NCBI RefSeq assembly: GCF_032337115.1
Contig: NZ_JAVXZY010000001.1
Span: forward strand, 682,001 to 746,000
Reading direction: 5' to 3'
DNA from: Roseateles_C aquae
Lineage (GTDB): Bacteria; Pseudomonadota; Gammaproteobacteria; Burkholderiales; Burkholderiaceae_C
Length of the DNA: 64,000 bases
The notes below the pieces were generated by a model, which did not search any database, was not told where the DNA came from, and was given only the letters and a program-made list of their open reading frames with translations. Positions 16,926 to 26,182 of the stretch are shown here, piece after piece; within the stretch, counting starts at the first letter, position 1; every line of letters starts with the position of its first letter. The translations under genes were made by a program, and so were the position numbers.

Positions 16926-17992
16926 GAACGGGAACCCTTGTACAGCGGGCTGGCCAGATAGAGATCACGGACGCGACGGCCGGCAACCACACCCAGCGCC
17001 GACACCGGCAAGGCGATCAGCACGCCGAGAAAACCGAACAGATGGCCAAAGGCCAGCAGCGCAAAGATCACCATCAGCGGCGACAGGCCGATGCGTTCGC
17101 CGACCAGGCGCGGCGTCAGCACAAAGCCCTCGATCAGCTGACCGAGGCCATAGACCACCGCCACTGCGATCAGGCCGTACAGGCTGGCAAATTGCAGCAC
17201 GCCGGCCAGCAGCGCCAGCACCAGGCCCAGGCCAAAGCCCAGATAGGGAATGAAGACGGCCAGGCCGGTGAACACGCCGACCGGCAGCGCCAGGTCGAAG
17301 CCGGCCAGCAAAAGAGCCACGCTGTAATACACCGCCAGCAGCAGCATCACCAGCAATTGACCGCGCAGATACTGGCCCAGCATCAGGTCGCACTCGGCCA
17401 GAAAGCCGCCCACCGGCTCGCGCAGGCGCGGCGGCACCATGCCCCAGGCCCGGCTGATCAGCTGCGGCCAGTCATGCAGCAGATAGAAGAGCACCACCGG
17501 CAGGAGCACGGCATTGCCAACGATGGCCAGCACAAAGCTGCCACCGATGCGGGCCGAATTCAGCGCGGTGGCCAGCCAGTCTTCCAGGTTCGCATCGAGG
17601 TACTTCAGCACAAAGGCCTTGATGCTGGCGGTGTCCAGCGCGACCTGAACGCCATGCTGCTGCAGCCAGGGCACCAGCGTCTTGTTCAGCGCCGTGGCCA
17701 GGATGGGAATCTGCTCGCGCAGCAGCGGCAGCTCCTTGCTGAGAATCGGTACGACCAGCAAGAGCAGCGCCAGCAGCAAGAGCACCGCCACGCTCTCGAC
17801 CAGCAGTACCGCCAGCACCCGCGGCAGGCCCCGGCGGGCCAGCGCATTGACCGGCGGCGCCAGCGCATAGGCCAGCACCGCGGCAGCGACAAAGGGCGAC
17901 AGCACCGGCGCCAGCAGCCAGATGAGGAACAGACACAGCAGCGCCAGGCCGGTCCAGGCCAGCGCTTGACGTTGAGGATTGCTGAGCTTCAT
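16922..17992 (-). CDS. AI-2E family transporter (PerM-like membrane protein)
   Basis: The 356-residue inner-membrane protein has about eight hydrophobic segments and the family pattern, with PFVAAAVLAYALAPPVN near the N-terminus and GERIGLSPLMVIFALLAFG near the C-terminus. Members have been linked to autoinducer export or Na+/H+ exchange; the role here is not known. It is the first gene of the run AI-2E permease, hda, HAD phosphatase, pcnB, with four-base overlaps. Confidence 0.87.
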   Translation of the reverse strand: MKLSNPQRQALAWTGLALLCLFLIWLLAPVLSPFVAAAVLAYALAPPVNALARRGLPRVLAVLLVESVAVLLLLALLLLVVPILSKELPLLREQIPILATALNKTLVPWLQQHGVQVALDTASIKAFVLKYLDANLEDWLATALNSARIGGSFVLAIVGNAVLLPVVLFYLLHDWPQLISRAWGMVPPRLREPVGGFLAECDLMLGQYLRGQLLVMLLLAVYYSVALLLAGFDLALPVGVFTGLAVFIPYLGFGLGLVLALLAGVLQFASLYGLIAVAVVYGLGQLIEGFVLTPRLVGERIGLSPLMVIFALLAFGHLFGFLGVLIALPVSALGVVAGRRVRDLYLASPLYKGSRS

Positions 17993-18124
17993 CGGTAGGA
18001 GTGCTGCCGCAAGTGGCGTCGTGAGGCCGTGAGGGTCGTGTGCAGAGCAAAGCCGAACCTTGCCCTGACCAGGGTGGCGGGATTCTAGTGTCAGGTCGAA
18101 GGGCCGCCATCGAAGGGCGTGCCA

Positions 18125-18994
18125 TCAATGCAGCGCCGCCCCACCCTGGCTGCGCAGCCAGGCGATTTTTTCCTGCAGTAGCGCCGCATCCGCCACCTCG
18201 GGCCGGCGCTGCAGATAGTCGGCATAGTCGGCTGCCGCTGCCGCGTGTTGCCCCAAGGCCTCAAAGGCCGCGGCGCGATCGCGCAGCTCTTCAAATTCCT
18301 CCGGCAAGAGCAGCAGCAGGCGGTGCTGCACCGCCAGCAGGGCGGCCCAGTGCTCGGCACTGCGGTGAATTTCCTTCAGATTGCGCAGCATCCGGGCCAG
18401 CACCTGGCGCGGGCTGGCGTTTTGCAGGAACAAGGCCAGCGGCAACTCCTGCGGGTCGTCGATGCCGGCCCGCTCCCGGTAGGGCTGCAGATAGCCTTCC
18501 AGCGCGTCGCGGCTGAGCGATTGGCCGCTGAAGGGGTCAAGGATGACGTCGCCTTGCGCCAGCTGCAGCTTGATCAGGAAATGGCCGGGAAACGAGACGC
18601 CACAGGCACGCAGGCCCAGTTGCTGGGCCAGCTCGAGGTAGATCACCGACAGGCTGATCGGTATGCCCCGCCGGGTGCGCAGCACCTGATGGATATAGGA
18701 ATTGCTGGCCGCGTAGTAATCATTGACGTTGCCGGCGAAGCCCAGCTCCTGATGGAAGTACTGGTTCAGCGCGCGCAGCTTGTGCAAGGCCGCCGCATCG
18801 GCCGGCAGCCGGCGGCGCAAGGTCAGCGCCAGCGCATCGACCTCGGCCAGCACCTGCTGCACATCCAGGCGCGGCTCAGCATCCTGCGCAATCGACGCGG
18901 CGGCCTCGAGCAGATTCAGGCTGCCATCGTCGGCGACCAGGCTAGCGAAATACTGCAGCGCCGAGGGCGGCCGCAGGGGCAGGTGCGCACTCAT
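18125..18994 (-). CDS. sirB1: SirB1-family protein (transglutaminase-like with TPR helices)
   Basis: From the ATG at 18994 the product has 289 residues; a TTG at 19006 overlapping the murJ stop is an alternative. The central part (LGFAGNVNDYYAASNSYI, RRGIPISLSVIYLELA, GVSFPGHFLIK) is the SirB1/YchA signature, a transglutaminase-like fold. The C-terminal helices (HRSAEHWAALLAVQHRLLLL onward) look like TPR repeats. The molecular function is unknown. It directly follows murJ, a common betaproteobacterial order. Confidence 0.85.
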   Translation of the reverse strand: MSAHLPLRPPSALQYFASLVADDGSLNLLEAAASIAQDAEPRLDVQQVLAEVDALALTLRRRLPADAAALHKLRALNQYFHQELGFAGNVNDYYAASNSYIHQVLRTRRGIPISLSVIYLELAQQLGLRACGVSFPGHFLIKLQLAQGDVILDPFSGQSLSRDALEGYLQPYRERAGIDDPQELPLALFLQNASPRQVLARMLRNLKEIHRSAEHWAALLAVQHRLLLLLPEEFEELRDRAAAFEALGQHAAAAADYADYLQRRPEVADAALLQEKIAWLRSQGGAALH

Positions 18995-19002
18995 GCCTAC
19001 AT

Positions 19003-20565
19003 TCAAGCGCGGCGAGCGAACTGGCGCAAGTTCAGGCCCAGCGCCATCAGCACCGCAAAGTAGACCAGCGCCGAAGCCGCCAGCGACAGCGCCATCCAGC
19101 CGGCGCGCAGGCCCTCATGGTGGACCATGCCGACCCAGTCCAGGCGCTGCGCCAGCTGATGCTGCAAGGCCCCCATGGCCACGCAGGCGGCCAGCACCCG
19201 CAGGCCAAAACCGGCCCAGCCGGGCGCAGGCTTGTAGACATCCAGGCGGCGCAAGCCCCAGAGCAGCCAGCTGGCATTGACCAGCGCGCCGACGCCGATC
19301 GACAGCGCCAGGCCGGCCACGCCCACCCAGGGCACAAAGACCAGGTTCATCAGCTGGGTCAGCACCAGCACGGTGATGGCAATCTTGGCCGGCGTACCCG
19401 TATCCTGGCGGGCATAAAAGCCGGGCGCCAGCACCTTCACCGCAATCAAGCCGATCAGCCCCACGCCCCAGCCCATCACCGAGCGCGCCGTGGCCGCCAC
19501 GTCGGCCGCGGCAAAGGCGCCGCGCTGGTACAGCACCGCCACCAGCGGCTCGGCAAACACCAGCAGGGCCACTGCGCAAGGCAGGGCCAAGAGCACCGCC
19601 ATGCGCAGGCCCCAGTCCAGCAGCGCCGAATACTGCTCGCCATCGTTCTTGGCCTGCGCGGCCGAGAGCTGCGGCGTCAGCAACACGCCCAGGGCGACGC
19701 CGAGCAGACCCATCGGAAACTCCATCAGCCGGTCGGCATAGTTCAGCCAGGAGGTGGCGCCCTCGCCGATATGGCTGGAGATCTGCGTATTGATCATCAG
19801 CGAGATCTGCGACACGCCGACGCCCAGCAAGGCCGGGCCCATCTGGCGCAGGATCTGACCCACGCCCACATGAGCGCGAGCTTGGCGCAGGCCGGTCAGC
19901 GTCAATCCAATACGCGGCAGCAGGCCCACCCGCGCCAGCGCCGGCAGCTGGATGGCCAGCTGGGCCAGGCCGCCGACCGTGACGCCGATCGCCATTGCAT
20001 AGATGCCGGGATAGCCCCAGCGTTCGATCAGCGGCGCCAGCCACAGCCCGGCAACGATGGAGCTGAGGTTCAGCAGCACCGGTGTCGCCGCTGGCACCAC
20101 GAAGCGCCGCCAGGTGTTCAAGATGCCGGCCGACAGCGCCACCAGCGACATGCAGCCGATATAGGGGAAAGTCCAGCGCGTCATCACCACGGCGGCCTCG
20201 CGGCCATGGGCCGGCATGCCGGCACCCAGGGCCCAGACCAGCAGCGGCGCGCCGATGATGCCCAGCACGCAGGTCAGCAGCAGCACCCAGACCAGCACCG
20301 TGGCCACGGCGTCCACCAGCCGGTGCGTGGCCTCGTCACCCTCGGTGGCACGGGTCGCCGCCAGCACCGGCACAAAGGCCTGCGAAAAGGCCCCTTCGGC
20401 AAACAGCCGGCGAAACAGATTGGGAATGCGAAAGGCGACCAAAAAGGCGTCGGTCATCGCGTTGGCGCCGAACAGGCCGGCCACCAATTGCTCACGAACC
20501 AGGCCGGTGATGCGCGACAGCAGAGTCAGGATGGAAATCGTCGAGGCAGCGCGCAGCAGATTCAT
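19003..20565 (-). CDS. murJ: Lipid II flippase MurJ
   Basis: The 520-residue inner-membrane protein moves lipid II to the periplasmic face for peptidoglycan synthesis. The ATG at 20565 (MNLLRAASTISILTLLSRI) is preferred to an upstream in-frame start because the family begins this way. Family marks are TGLVREQLVAGLFGAN, MTDAFLVAFRIPNLFRRLFA, EGAFSQAFVPVL and ARQDTGTPAKIAI, with about 14 hydrophobic segments. The gene is divergent from rpsT, as in other Burkholderiales, and its stop is eight bases before the sirB1 ATG. Confidence 0.93.
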   Translation of the reverse strand: MNLLRAASTISILTLLSRITGLVREQLVAGLFGANAMTDAFLVAFRIPNLFRRLFAEGAFSQAFVPVLAATRATEGDEATHRLVDAVATVLVWVLLLTCVLGIIGAPLLVWALGAGMPAHGREAAVVMTRWTFPYIGCMSLVALSAGILNTWRRFVVPAATPVLLNLSSIVAGLWLAPLIERWGYPGIYAMAIGVTVGGLAQLAIQLPALARVGLLPRIGLTLTGLRQARAHVGVGQILRQMGPALLGVGVSQISLMINTQISSHIGEGATSWLNYADRLMEFPMGLLGVALGVLLTPQLSAAQAKNDGEQYSALLDWGLRMAVLLALPCAVALLVFAEPLVAVLYQRGAFAAADVAATARSVMGWGVGLIGLIAVKVLAPGFYARQDTGTPAKIAITVLVLTQLMNLVFVPWVGVAGLALSIGVGALVNASWLLWGLRRLDVYKPAPGWAGFGLRVLAACVAMGALQHQLAQRLDWVGMVHHEGLRAGWMALSLAASALVYFAVLMALGLNLRQFARRA

Positions 20566-20790
20566 GAAGCTTGAGATTCGGCAGAATTCGAAAAAAGGCG
20601 GCAGCAGGCACAGCAGGGCCGCAGCTGCCCGCACTGGAGGAAGACGGAGACGTCAGCGCGCCGGGCACATCGCGACTCCTGCACACCTTCACCCGCAAGC
20701 AATGCCTTCCGCAGCAGCACGCTGGCCAGCGACATACCCCGGACGGGACAGTCGAGCGGCATTATCAGCGTCCAAACACGCAACGGGATT

Positions 20791-20819
20791 TTGTTTTCCT
20801 GTCACATCAGTGCTATACT
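20791..20819 (+). promoter_or_regulatory. Sigma-70-type promoter of rpsT
   Basis: TTGTTT (20791-20796) and TATACT (20814-20819) are spaced by 17 bases, with TGC before the -10 box. Transcription should begin near 20826, about 27 bases before the rpsT ATG. Confidence 0.75.
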
Positions 20820-20852
20820 CGCGGTCTTTGCACCAACTGGATTACTCAAAAA

Positions 20853-21149
20853 ATGGCAAGCTCTTCCAAAGCCAAGAAGAAAACCGTCCGTTTGGCATCG
20901 GGCCGCAAGCGCGCCCGCCAGGACGTCAAGCTCAACGCCGCCAACACGGCGCTGCGTTCCAAATTCCGCACGGTCGTCAAGAACGTGCAAAAGGCCGTGG
21001 TTGCCGGCGACAAGACCAAGGCTGCTGAGCTGTTCAAGGCTGCTCAAGCCGTGATCGACTCGGTCGCTGACAAGGGCATCTTCCACAAGAACAAGGCTGC
21101 TCGCCACAAGAGCCGTCTGTCCGCCAAGATCAAGGCACTGGCTGCCTAA
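20853..21149 (+). CDS. rpsT: 30S ribosomal protein S20
   Basis: The 98-residue, lysine- and arginine-rich protein binds 16S rRNA in the small subunit. It begins MASSSKAKKKTVRLASGRKR, and the C-terminal GIFHKNKAARHKSRLSAKIKAL is the classic S20 end. Codon use is biased as expected for a ribosomal protein. It is a single-gene unit with its own promoter and terminator. No clear Shine-Dalgarno lies before the ATG (ACTCAAAAAATG), which is in keeping with known weak or unusual starts of rpsT genes. Confidence 0.96.
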   Translation: MASSSKAKKKTVRLASGRKRARQDVKLNAANTALRSKFRTVVKNVQKAVVAGDKTKAAELFKAAQAVIDSVADKGIFHKNKAARHKSRLSAKIKALAA

Positions 21150-21174
21150 ACAACCAGTCTCGGTGCAAAGCAAC

Positions 21175-21198
21175 AAGGCCCGCGTCAGCGGGCCTTTT
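21175..21198 (+). terminator. Rho-independent terminator of rpsT
   Basis: AAGGCCCGC (21175-21183), loop GTCA, GCGGGCCTT (21188-21196) and following Ts form a 9-bp stem 25 bases after the rpsT stop. Confidence 0.85.
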
Positions 21199-21257
21199 GC
21201 ATTTCCGAAGACCTGCTCAGCGCACCGACGCCAAGCCGTACCAACAGCCGCAGCGCC

Positions 21258-22106
21258 TCACTCCGGCTGGCGAACAAAGGGCTGGGTGCGATCCGGCAAG
21301 GAGGCCGGCTCCGTCGGCAGGTAGGCCAGGTGCTCGCGTGCCTTCAGCCACTCCAGCACCGCATTGACCACCCAGGGGCCATCGTCCAGCGGCAGATCGT
21401 GGCCGGCACTGGTGTGCAGGCGCAGCGGAATTCCCCAGGCACGGCTCAGATGCTGAGAGCAGCGCCAATCGACCAAGCCGTCAGCCTGGCTGCACAGCAG
21501 CAGCATCGGCGCCGACGGCCGCCGACGGCTGGCCCGGTAGCGCGCCGCCGCCAGCAACTGGCGCAAGGCATTGCGCCCGCTGACCGGCCGCTTCTTCTGC
21601 ACCTCAACCCAGCGGTCGAGCAGCGGTTCGGCCTGCTCGACCAGGCGCGTGGTCAGCGCCAGCACCTTGGCCTCGCGCCAGCGTGAACCGGCGCGCCAGA
21701 ACGCCATCATCAGCAGCGACCAGTAGTTGCTCGGCCGCAAGCGGCGGAAGAAGGGGCTGAACGGGCTCAGGCTGGTGTTGATCAGCACCGCCGCCTCGAT
21801 CTCGTTCGGAAAACGCATCGCCCAGTCGGCCGCCACCATCGCGCCCAGCGACATCGACAGCAGATGGATGGGCCCGCTGACACCGGCGCGGGCCAGCTGA
21901 TCACGACAGGCGTCGACCATCTCCGGCACCGAGCCGGGGCTCGGCTGCTTGTACAGGCGCCCATTGCCGGGCAGGTCCAGCATCATCACCCGCACCGTCG
22001 GTTGCAGCGCCTGCAGGCGATTCAGCAGGAGTTGCGGGAACTGGCCCCAATGGCCACTCTCACGCGTCAACCCACGCAGCAAGACCCAAGTCGGCGCCCC
22101 GCTCAT
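21258..22106 (-). CDS. Alpha/beta-fold hydrolase
   Basis: The 282-residue product starts at the ATG at 22106, which overlaps the stop of the M14 peptidase gene by four bases. The fold is visible in WVLLRGLTRESGHWG (oxyanion strand-turn), MLDLPGNG, the nucleophile elbow LLSMSLGAMVA (GxSxG-like, with Ser at SMSLG), the acid in LCSQADGLVDW and the His in SAGHDLPLDD. It probably hydrolyses an ester or a similar bond in the cytoplasm; the substrate is unknown. The paired M14-type peptidase suggests a common pathway. Confidence 0.82.
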   Translation of the reverse strand: MSGAPTWVLLRGLTRESGHWGQFPQLLLNRLQALQPTVRVMMLDLPGNGRLYKQPSPGSVPEMVDACRDQLARAGVSGPIHLLSMSLGAMVAADWAMRFPNEIEAAVLINTSLSPFSPFFRRLRPSNYWSLLMMAFWRAGSRWREAKVLALTTRLVEQAEPLLDRWVEVQKKRPVSGRNALRQLLAAARYRASRRRPSAPMLLLCSQADGLVDWRCSQHLSRAWGIPLRLHTSAGHDLPLDDGPWVVNAVLEWLKAREHLAYLPTEPASLPDRTQPFVRQPE

Positions 22107-23152
22107 GCCTGCTCCCGGCGGCGGCGGTACCACCGCGTCAGCGCCAGTTCGCGGTGGCGCTCGCGGGCCTCGCCCTGCGGCAGCCAGGCTTCGGCACTGC
22201 TGGCGGCGCGCGCGCAGAAATCCAGCCAGGCGATGTGCCGGCGCAGCACACGCTGCTGGCGGTGACCGATCAGCGGATTGAAGATGCCGTCGCGCGAGAA
22301 CAGCTGGCGCGGATTCTTCTTGACCCACAGCCAGGAACCCATCTCCAGCGTCAGCGGCAGCAGCATCGTGCCGGGCAGCGCACTGGCGCGGCGGTAGAGG
22401 TGATCCCAGATATCGCCATGAGTCAGGTACTGACGGCTCTGCGGCTCAAAGACATAGCGATGCTGGGCGTGAGTCTGATCCATGATGTCGCACAGCGCAT
22501 GGATCTCGGCCAGATGCTCCAGCGGTTGTGCGGTATGCGCGTAAGGGAACCAGATTCTGTCATTGAATCCAAAGCCCGAATGGCAGTCGATCGACAAGGC
22601 GAATCGATGGGCCAGCAGTTCTTCTTCGACCAAGCCGCACAGCGCCTGGTTCTCGGCCTCCATGGCGGCGCCGGCCTCGCCCCGATACCAGGGCAGCCGC
22701 GCACTCAGGCGCTGGCCGCCAATCAGCAATGGCACACCCGCCGCAGCTTCCACCGGCGCATTGCGCATCAGGTCCACGCCGCGCGGATTGGCGCGGGTAC
22801 CCTGCCACAGGCCGCCTGGGTTGACCAGGGGCATGAAGACCATGCGCAGTGATTCGAGCTGGGTCTGCAGCGTCTTGTCCCAGCGCAGGCGCATCACCAA
22901 ACTGCCCAGATAGGCCAGCACCACCTGCGCGCCGATGCGCTCCAGCCCATGGACACCGCCAAAAAGCCCGATGGCCGGCACGGCGGGGTCCGGATTGCCC
23001 AGTGTTACCGCCAGCACGGGAAAACGCTGCTCGCCTGTATCCACCTGGCACAGCTGGCGCGCCTGCAGATGATGCGCGCCGAGCTGGATCAGACGCTCCA
23101 GCTCATTGATTTCGGCCAGCGACGAGAGGGCATCACCCGGGGTGAGGGACAT
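22103..23152 (-). CDS. M14-family zinc carboxypeptidase-like protein
   Basis: The product has 349 residues from the ATG at 23152; a GTG at 23179 is the alternative. The zinc site is GGVHGLERIG (His and Glu) together with the later His in SIDCHSGFG, and the catalytic Glu is in LTLEMGSW, the M14 layout. NPGGLWQGTRANPRGVDLMRN is the substrate-carboxylate region (Asn-Pro-Arg). No signal peptide is seen, so it acts in the cytoplasm, perhaps trimming peptides or acyl-amino acids. It is coupled to the alpha/beta hydrolase gene. Confidence 0.85.
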   Translation of the reverse strand: MSLTPGDALSSLAEINELERLIQLGAHHLQARQLCQVDTGEQRFPVLAVTLGNPDPAVPAIGLFGGVHGLERIGAQVVLAYLGSLVMRLRWDKTLQTQLESLRMVFMPLVNPGGLWQGTRANPRGVDLMRNAPVEAAAGVPLLIGGQRLSARLPWYRGEAGAAMEAENQALCGLVEEELLAHRFALSIDCHSGFGFNDRIWFPYAHTAQPLEHLAEIHALCDIMDQTHAQHRYVFEPQSRQYLTHGDIWDHLYRRASALPGTMLLPLTLEMGSWLWVKKNPRQLFSRDGIFNPLIGHRQQRVLRRHIAWLDFCARAASSAEAWLPQGEARERHRELALTRWYRRRREQA

Positions 23153-23314
23153 CGATAGAGGACTTCCAGGAAGTCGCACAGCATAGCGGCCCGCCCTGCC
23201 GGGCTGCCATCACGTCTGGCGATTAGCGTGCGCATTAGAGCCTGCCATCAAACCGTCATCAAGCCCTTCTAAGCTGCCGCACAGCCCAGAAGAGCCTCAG
23301 CGCCGGAGACACGC

Positions 23315-23440
23315 ATGCAAGCTTCGATACAGCGATGGATCACCCACCCCGCCCTGGCGCTGGGCAGCACGGTGCTGTGGGGCGTGATCGAGTGTGTGGC
23401 ACTGTGGCGCTCGCGCCGCCGGCTGACCCGCAGCCGCTGA
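23315..23440 (+). CDS. Putative 41-residue single-span membrane protein
   Basis: This short frame begins at an ATG eight bases after GGAG (CGGAGACACGC) and ends at TGA. It encodes a peptide with a hydrophobic core (HPALALGSTVLWGVIECVA) and a basic tail (LWRSRRRLTRSR), which fits one membrane segment with a cytoplasmic positive end. It lies alone in the gap between the M14 peptidase and DUF3579 genes, on the opposite strand to both. I do not recognise the family; conservation in relatives is needed to be sure it is a gene. Confidence 0.5.
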   Translation: MQASIQRWITHPALALGSTVLWGVIECVALWRSRRRLTRSR

Positions 23441-23449
23441 CACACTGCC

Positions 23450-23782
23450 TCAGCGTTTGCCGTCGCCGCGCTCGGGCAGCAGGCAGGCCTCGGCGACCTG
23501 CAGATGGTTGTCACGGGCAAAGTTCATCACAAAGTCCCAGGCCATCGGTTCCAGCGCCTTCAACTCCTCGTTGACGATGACGCATTTGATGCCGTTGATC
23601 ACCCGGGGCACGCAGTAGGGCGAGTAGCCGATATGGCTGCCGATGCCGGGCTTGGCGCCGCCGGGGCGGAAGCAAGACATGGCCCCCGCCAGCCGCTCGG
23701 CCCAGTCACTGGGCCTGAAAGTGCGGCCCTCCAAGGTCACACCTTGGATGAACACTTCGCGGGGTTTGGCAGGCAGACTCAT
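23450..23782 (-). CDS. DUF3579-family protein
   Basis: The 110-residue soluble protein matches the DUF3579 pattern: FIQGVTLEGRTFRPSDWAER, SPYCVPRVINGIKCVIVNEEL and the C-terminal MAWDFVMNFARDNHLQV. The family is found mainly in betaproteobacteria, typically beside argD and argF, as here (divergent). Its role is unknown; the position suggests a link to arginine synthesis or to its regulation. Confidence 0.85.
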   Translation of the reverse strand: MSLPAKPREVFIQGVTLEGRTFRPSDWAERLAGAMSCFRPGGAKPGIGSHIGYSPYCVPRVINGIKCVIVNEELKALEPMAWDFVMNFARDNHLQVAEACLLPERGDGKR

Positions 23783-23997
23783 GGGCGTTGGCTAGTGCCG
23801 CAAGGGAACAACAAGGGGTGCGACAGAGGCGCTATTGTGCCTTCATTGTGTTGCGCCGCAGCACACAGCAGTTACCAACAGGCCTCAACTGTGCGGCACT
23901 TGTTGGCAACCAAGCCGGTCGCGCTCGATCGCCGCATAGAATCAACGCTCACTTTTTTGCCAGCCTGGCAAGAGGTTCAACCCCGTATGGAGAGCTG

Positions 23998-25215
23998 ATG
24001 AACGCCCCTGTCCCGTCTGTCGTCACACCCACCGAACCGCATGTGATGCAAACCTATGGCCGCCTGCCCATCGCGCTGGCACGCGGCGAAGGCTGCTGGG
24101 TCTGGGACGTGAACGGCCGACGATACCTGGACGGCCTGGGCGGCATCGCCGTCAACACCCTGGGCCATGCCCACCCCAAGCTGGTGCCGGCGCTGCAGGA
24201 GCAGATCGCGACGATGATCCACTGCAGCAATTACTACCATGTGCCGCTGCAGGAAAAGCTGGCTGCCAAGCTGGTCGAGCTGTCGGGCCTGACCAACGCC
24301 TTCTTCTGCAACAGCGGCCTGGAAGCCAATGAAGCGGCGCTGAAGATCGCCCGCAAGTTCGGCCACGACCGCGGCAACCACAATCCCGAACTGCTGGTGT
24401 TCGAAGGCGCCTTCCATGGCCGTTCGATCGCCACGCTGTCGGCCACCGCCAATCCCAAGATCCATGCCGGCTTCGGCCCGCTGGTGCCTGGTTTTGTGCG
24501 CGTGCCGCTGAACGATATCGCCGCCGTCGAGGCGGCGCTGGCCGCCCATCCCAATATCACCGGCATCTTCCTGGAAACCATCCAGGGCGAAGGCGGCGTC
24601 AACCCGGCTCGCATCGAATTCCTGCAGCAGCTGCGCCAGGTCTGCGACAAGCACGACATCCTCTTGATGCTGGACGAGGTGCAATGCGGCATCGGCCGCA
24701 CCGGCAAGTGGTTTGCCCACCAATGGGCTGGCATCCAACCCGATGTGATGCCGCTGGCCAAGGGCCTGGGTTCGGGCGTGCCCATCGGGGCCGTTGTTTG
24801 CGGCCCGCGTGCGGCCAAGGTGATGCAGCCGGGCAACCATGGCACCACCTTTGGCGGCAATCCGCTGGCGATGCGCGCCGGCGTCGAGACCCTGCGCCTG
24901 ATGGAAGAGGAAGGCTTGCTGGCCAATGCCGCCAAGGTGGGCGCCGAGCTGAAGGCCGGCCTGGAGCGCGAGCTGGCTGGCGTGGCCGGCGTCACGGACA
25001 TCCGCGGCCAGGGCCTGATGCTGGGCATCGAGCTGGATCGCCCGGCCGGCGCCGTGCTGGGTCTGGCTGCTGAAGCGGGCCTGATGGTCAGCGTCACCGC
25101 CGATCGCGTCATCCGCCTGGTGCCGGCGCTGATCCTGTCCAGCAGCGAAGCCGCCCAGATCGTTGAATTGCTGGTGCCGGTGGTCAAGGCCTTCCTCGCC
25201 AAGGAGCCGACATGA
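23998..25215 (+). CDS. argD: Acetylornithine aminotransferase
   Basis: The 405-residue cytoplasmic PLP enzyme converts N-acetylglutamate semialdehyde and glutamate to N-acetylornithine and 2-oxoglutarate in arginine synthesis. The ATG at 23998 has GGAGAG just upstream. Marks: YLDGLGGIAVNTLGHAHP, FFCNSGLEANEAALKIARK, the cofactor Asp in MLDEVQCGIGRTG, and the Schiff-base lysine Lys255 in PLAKGLGSGVPIGA. Its stop overlaps the argF start by four bases. Confidence 0.94.
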   Translation: MNAPVPSVVTPTEPHVMQTYGRLPIALARGEGCWVWDVNGRRYLDGLGGIAVNTLGHAHPKLVPALQEQIATMIHCSNYYHVPLQEKLAAKLVELSGLTNAFFCNSGLEANEAALKIARKFGHDRGNHNPELLVFEGAFHGRSIATLSATANPKIHAGFGPLVPGFVRVPLNDIAAVEAALAAHPNITGIFLETIQGEGGVNPARIEFLQQLRQVCDKHDILLMLDEVQCGIGRTGKWFAHQWAGIQPDVMPLAKGLGSGVPIGAVVCGPRAAKVMQPGNHGTTFGGNPLAMRAGVETLRLMEEEGLLANAAKVGAELKAGLERELAGVAGVTDIRGQGLMLGIELDRPAGAVLGLAAEAGLMVSVTADRVIRLVPALILSSSEAAQIVELLVPVVKAFLAKEPT

Positions 25216-26174
25216 AGCCCGGCAATGGCCTGATGCGCCACTACCTGCAGTTCAAGGATTTTCGCGCCGAGGAATACGCCTACCTGTTCGAACGAGCGGC
25301 CATCATCAAGCGCCGTTTCAAGAACTACGAACGCTATCAGCCGCTGGCCGATCGCACGCTGGCGATGATTTTCGAGAAGGCCAGCACCCGCACCCGGGTC
25401 AGTTTCGAGGCCGGCATGTACCAGATGGGTGGCTCGGTCGTGCACCTGACCACCGGCGACAGCCAGCTGGGCCGTGCCGAGCCGATCGAGGACAGCGCCC
25501 GGGTGATCAGCCGCATGGTCGACATCGTGATGATCCGCACCTTCGAGCAGACCAAGATCGAGCGCTTTGCCGCGCATTCGCGGGTGCCGGTGATCAACGG
25601 CCTGACCAACGAGTACCACCCCTGCCAGATCCTCGCCGATCTGTTCACCTTCATCGAGGCGCGCGGCATGGACCGCCGCGGCGGCATCGACATGGACTGC
25701 CTGAAGGGGCGCGTGGTGGCCTGGGTCGGCGACGGCAACAATATGGCCAACACCTGGCTGCAGGCGGCCGAGATCCTCGGCTTCACCGTGCACGTCAGCA
25801 CCCCGAGCGGCTATGAGGTCGACCCGGCCGTGGCCGGCATCAAGAATGCCGATTGCTACAAGGTCTTCAAGGACCCGATGGAAGCCTGCCGCGGCGCCGA
25901 TCTGGTGACCACGGATGTCTGGACCAGCATGGGCTACGAAGCCGAGAACGAGGCCCGCCGCAACGCCTTCGCCGACTGGTGCGTGGACCGCGAGATGATG
26001 GCCGCAGCCAAACCCGACGCCCTATTCATGCACTGCCTGCCCGCCCACCGCGGCGAGGAAGTCAGCGCCGACGTCATCGACGGCCCCCAATCCGTCGTCT
26101 GGGACGAGGCTGAAAACAGAATGCACGTGCAGAAGGCACTCATGGAGTACCTTTTGCTGGGTCGCATCGGCTGA
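25212..26174 (+). CDS. argF: Ornithine carbamoyltransferase
   Basis: The 320-residue cytoplasmic enzyme forms citrulline from ornithine and carbamoyl phosphate. Carbamoyl-phosphate binding is shown by EKASTRTRVSFEAGMYQMGG (STRT loop) and NEYHPCQILADLFT (HPxQ); the ornithine site is in VWTSMGYE and MHCLPAHRGEEV. Length is normal. Translation is coupled to argD by an ATGA overlap. Confidence 0.96.
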   Translation: MKPGNGLMRHYLQFKDFRAEEYAYLFERAAIIKRRFKNYERYQPLADRTLAMIFEKASTRTRVSFEAGMYQMGGSVVHLTTGDSQLGRAEPIEDSARVISRMVDIVMIRTFEQTKIERFAAHSRVPVINGLTNEYHPCQILADLFTFIEARGMDRRGGIDMDCLKGRVVAWVGDGNNMANTWLQAAEILGFTVHVSTPSGYEVDPAVAGIKNADCYKVFKDPMEACRGADLVTTDVWTSMGYEAENEARRNAFADWCVDREMMAAAKPDALFMHCLPAHRGEEVSADVIDGPQSVVWDEAENRMHVQKALMEYLLLGRIG

Positions 26175-26182
26175 CCACACGC

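Noticed and set aside
23903..23942. TTGGCA and TAGAAT as an argD promoter
   Set aside because: The two boxes are 28 bases apart, too far for a sigma-70 promoter; TAGAAT alone is not enough.
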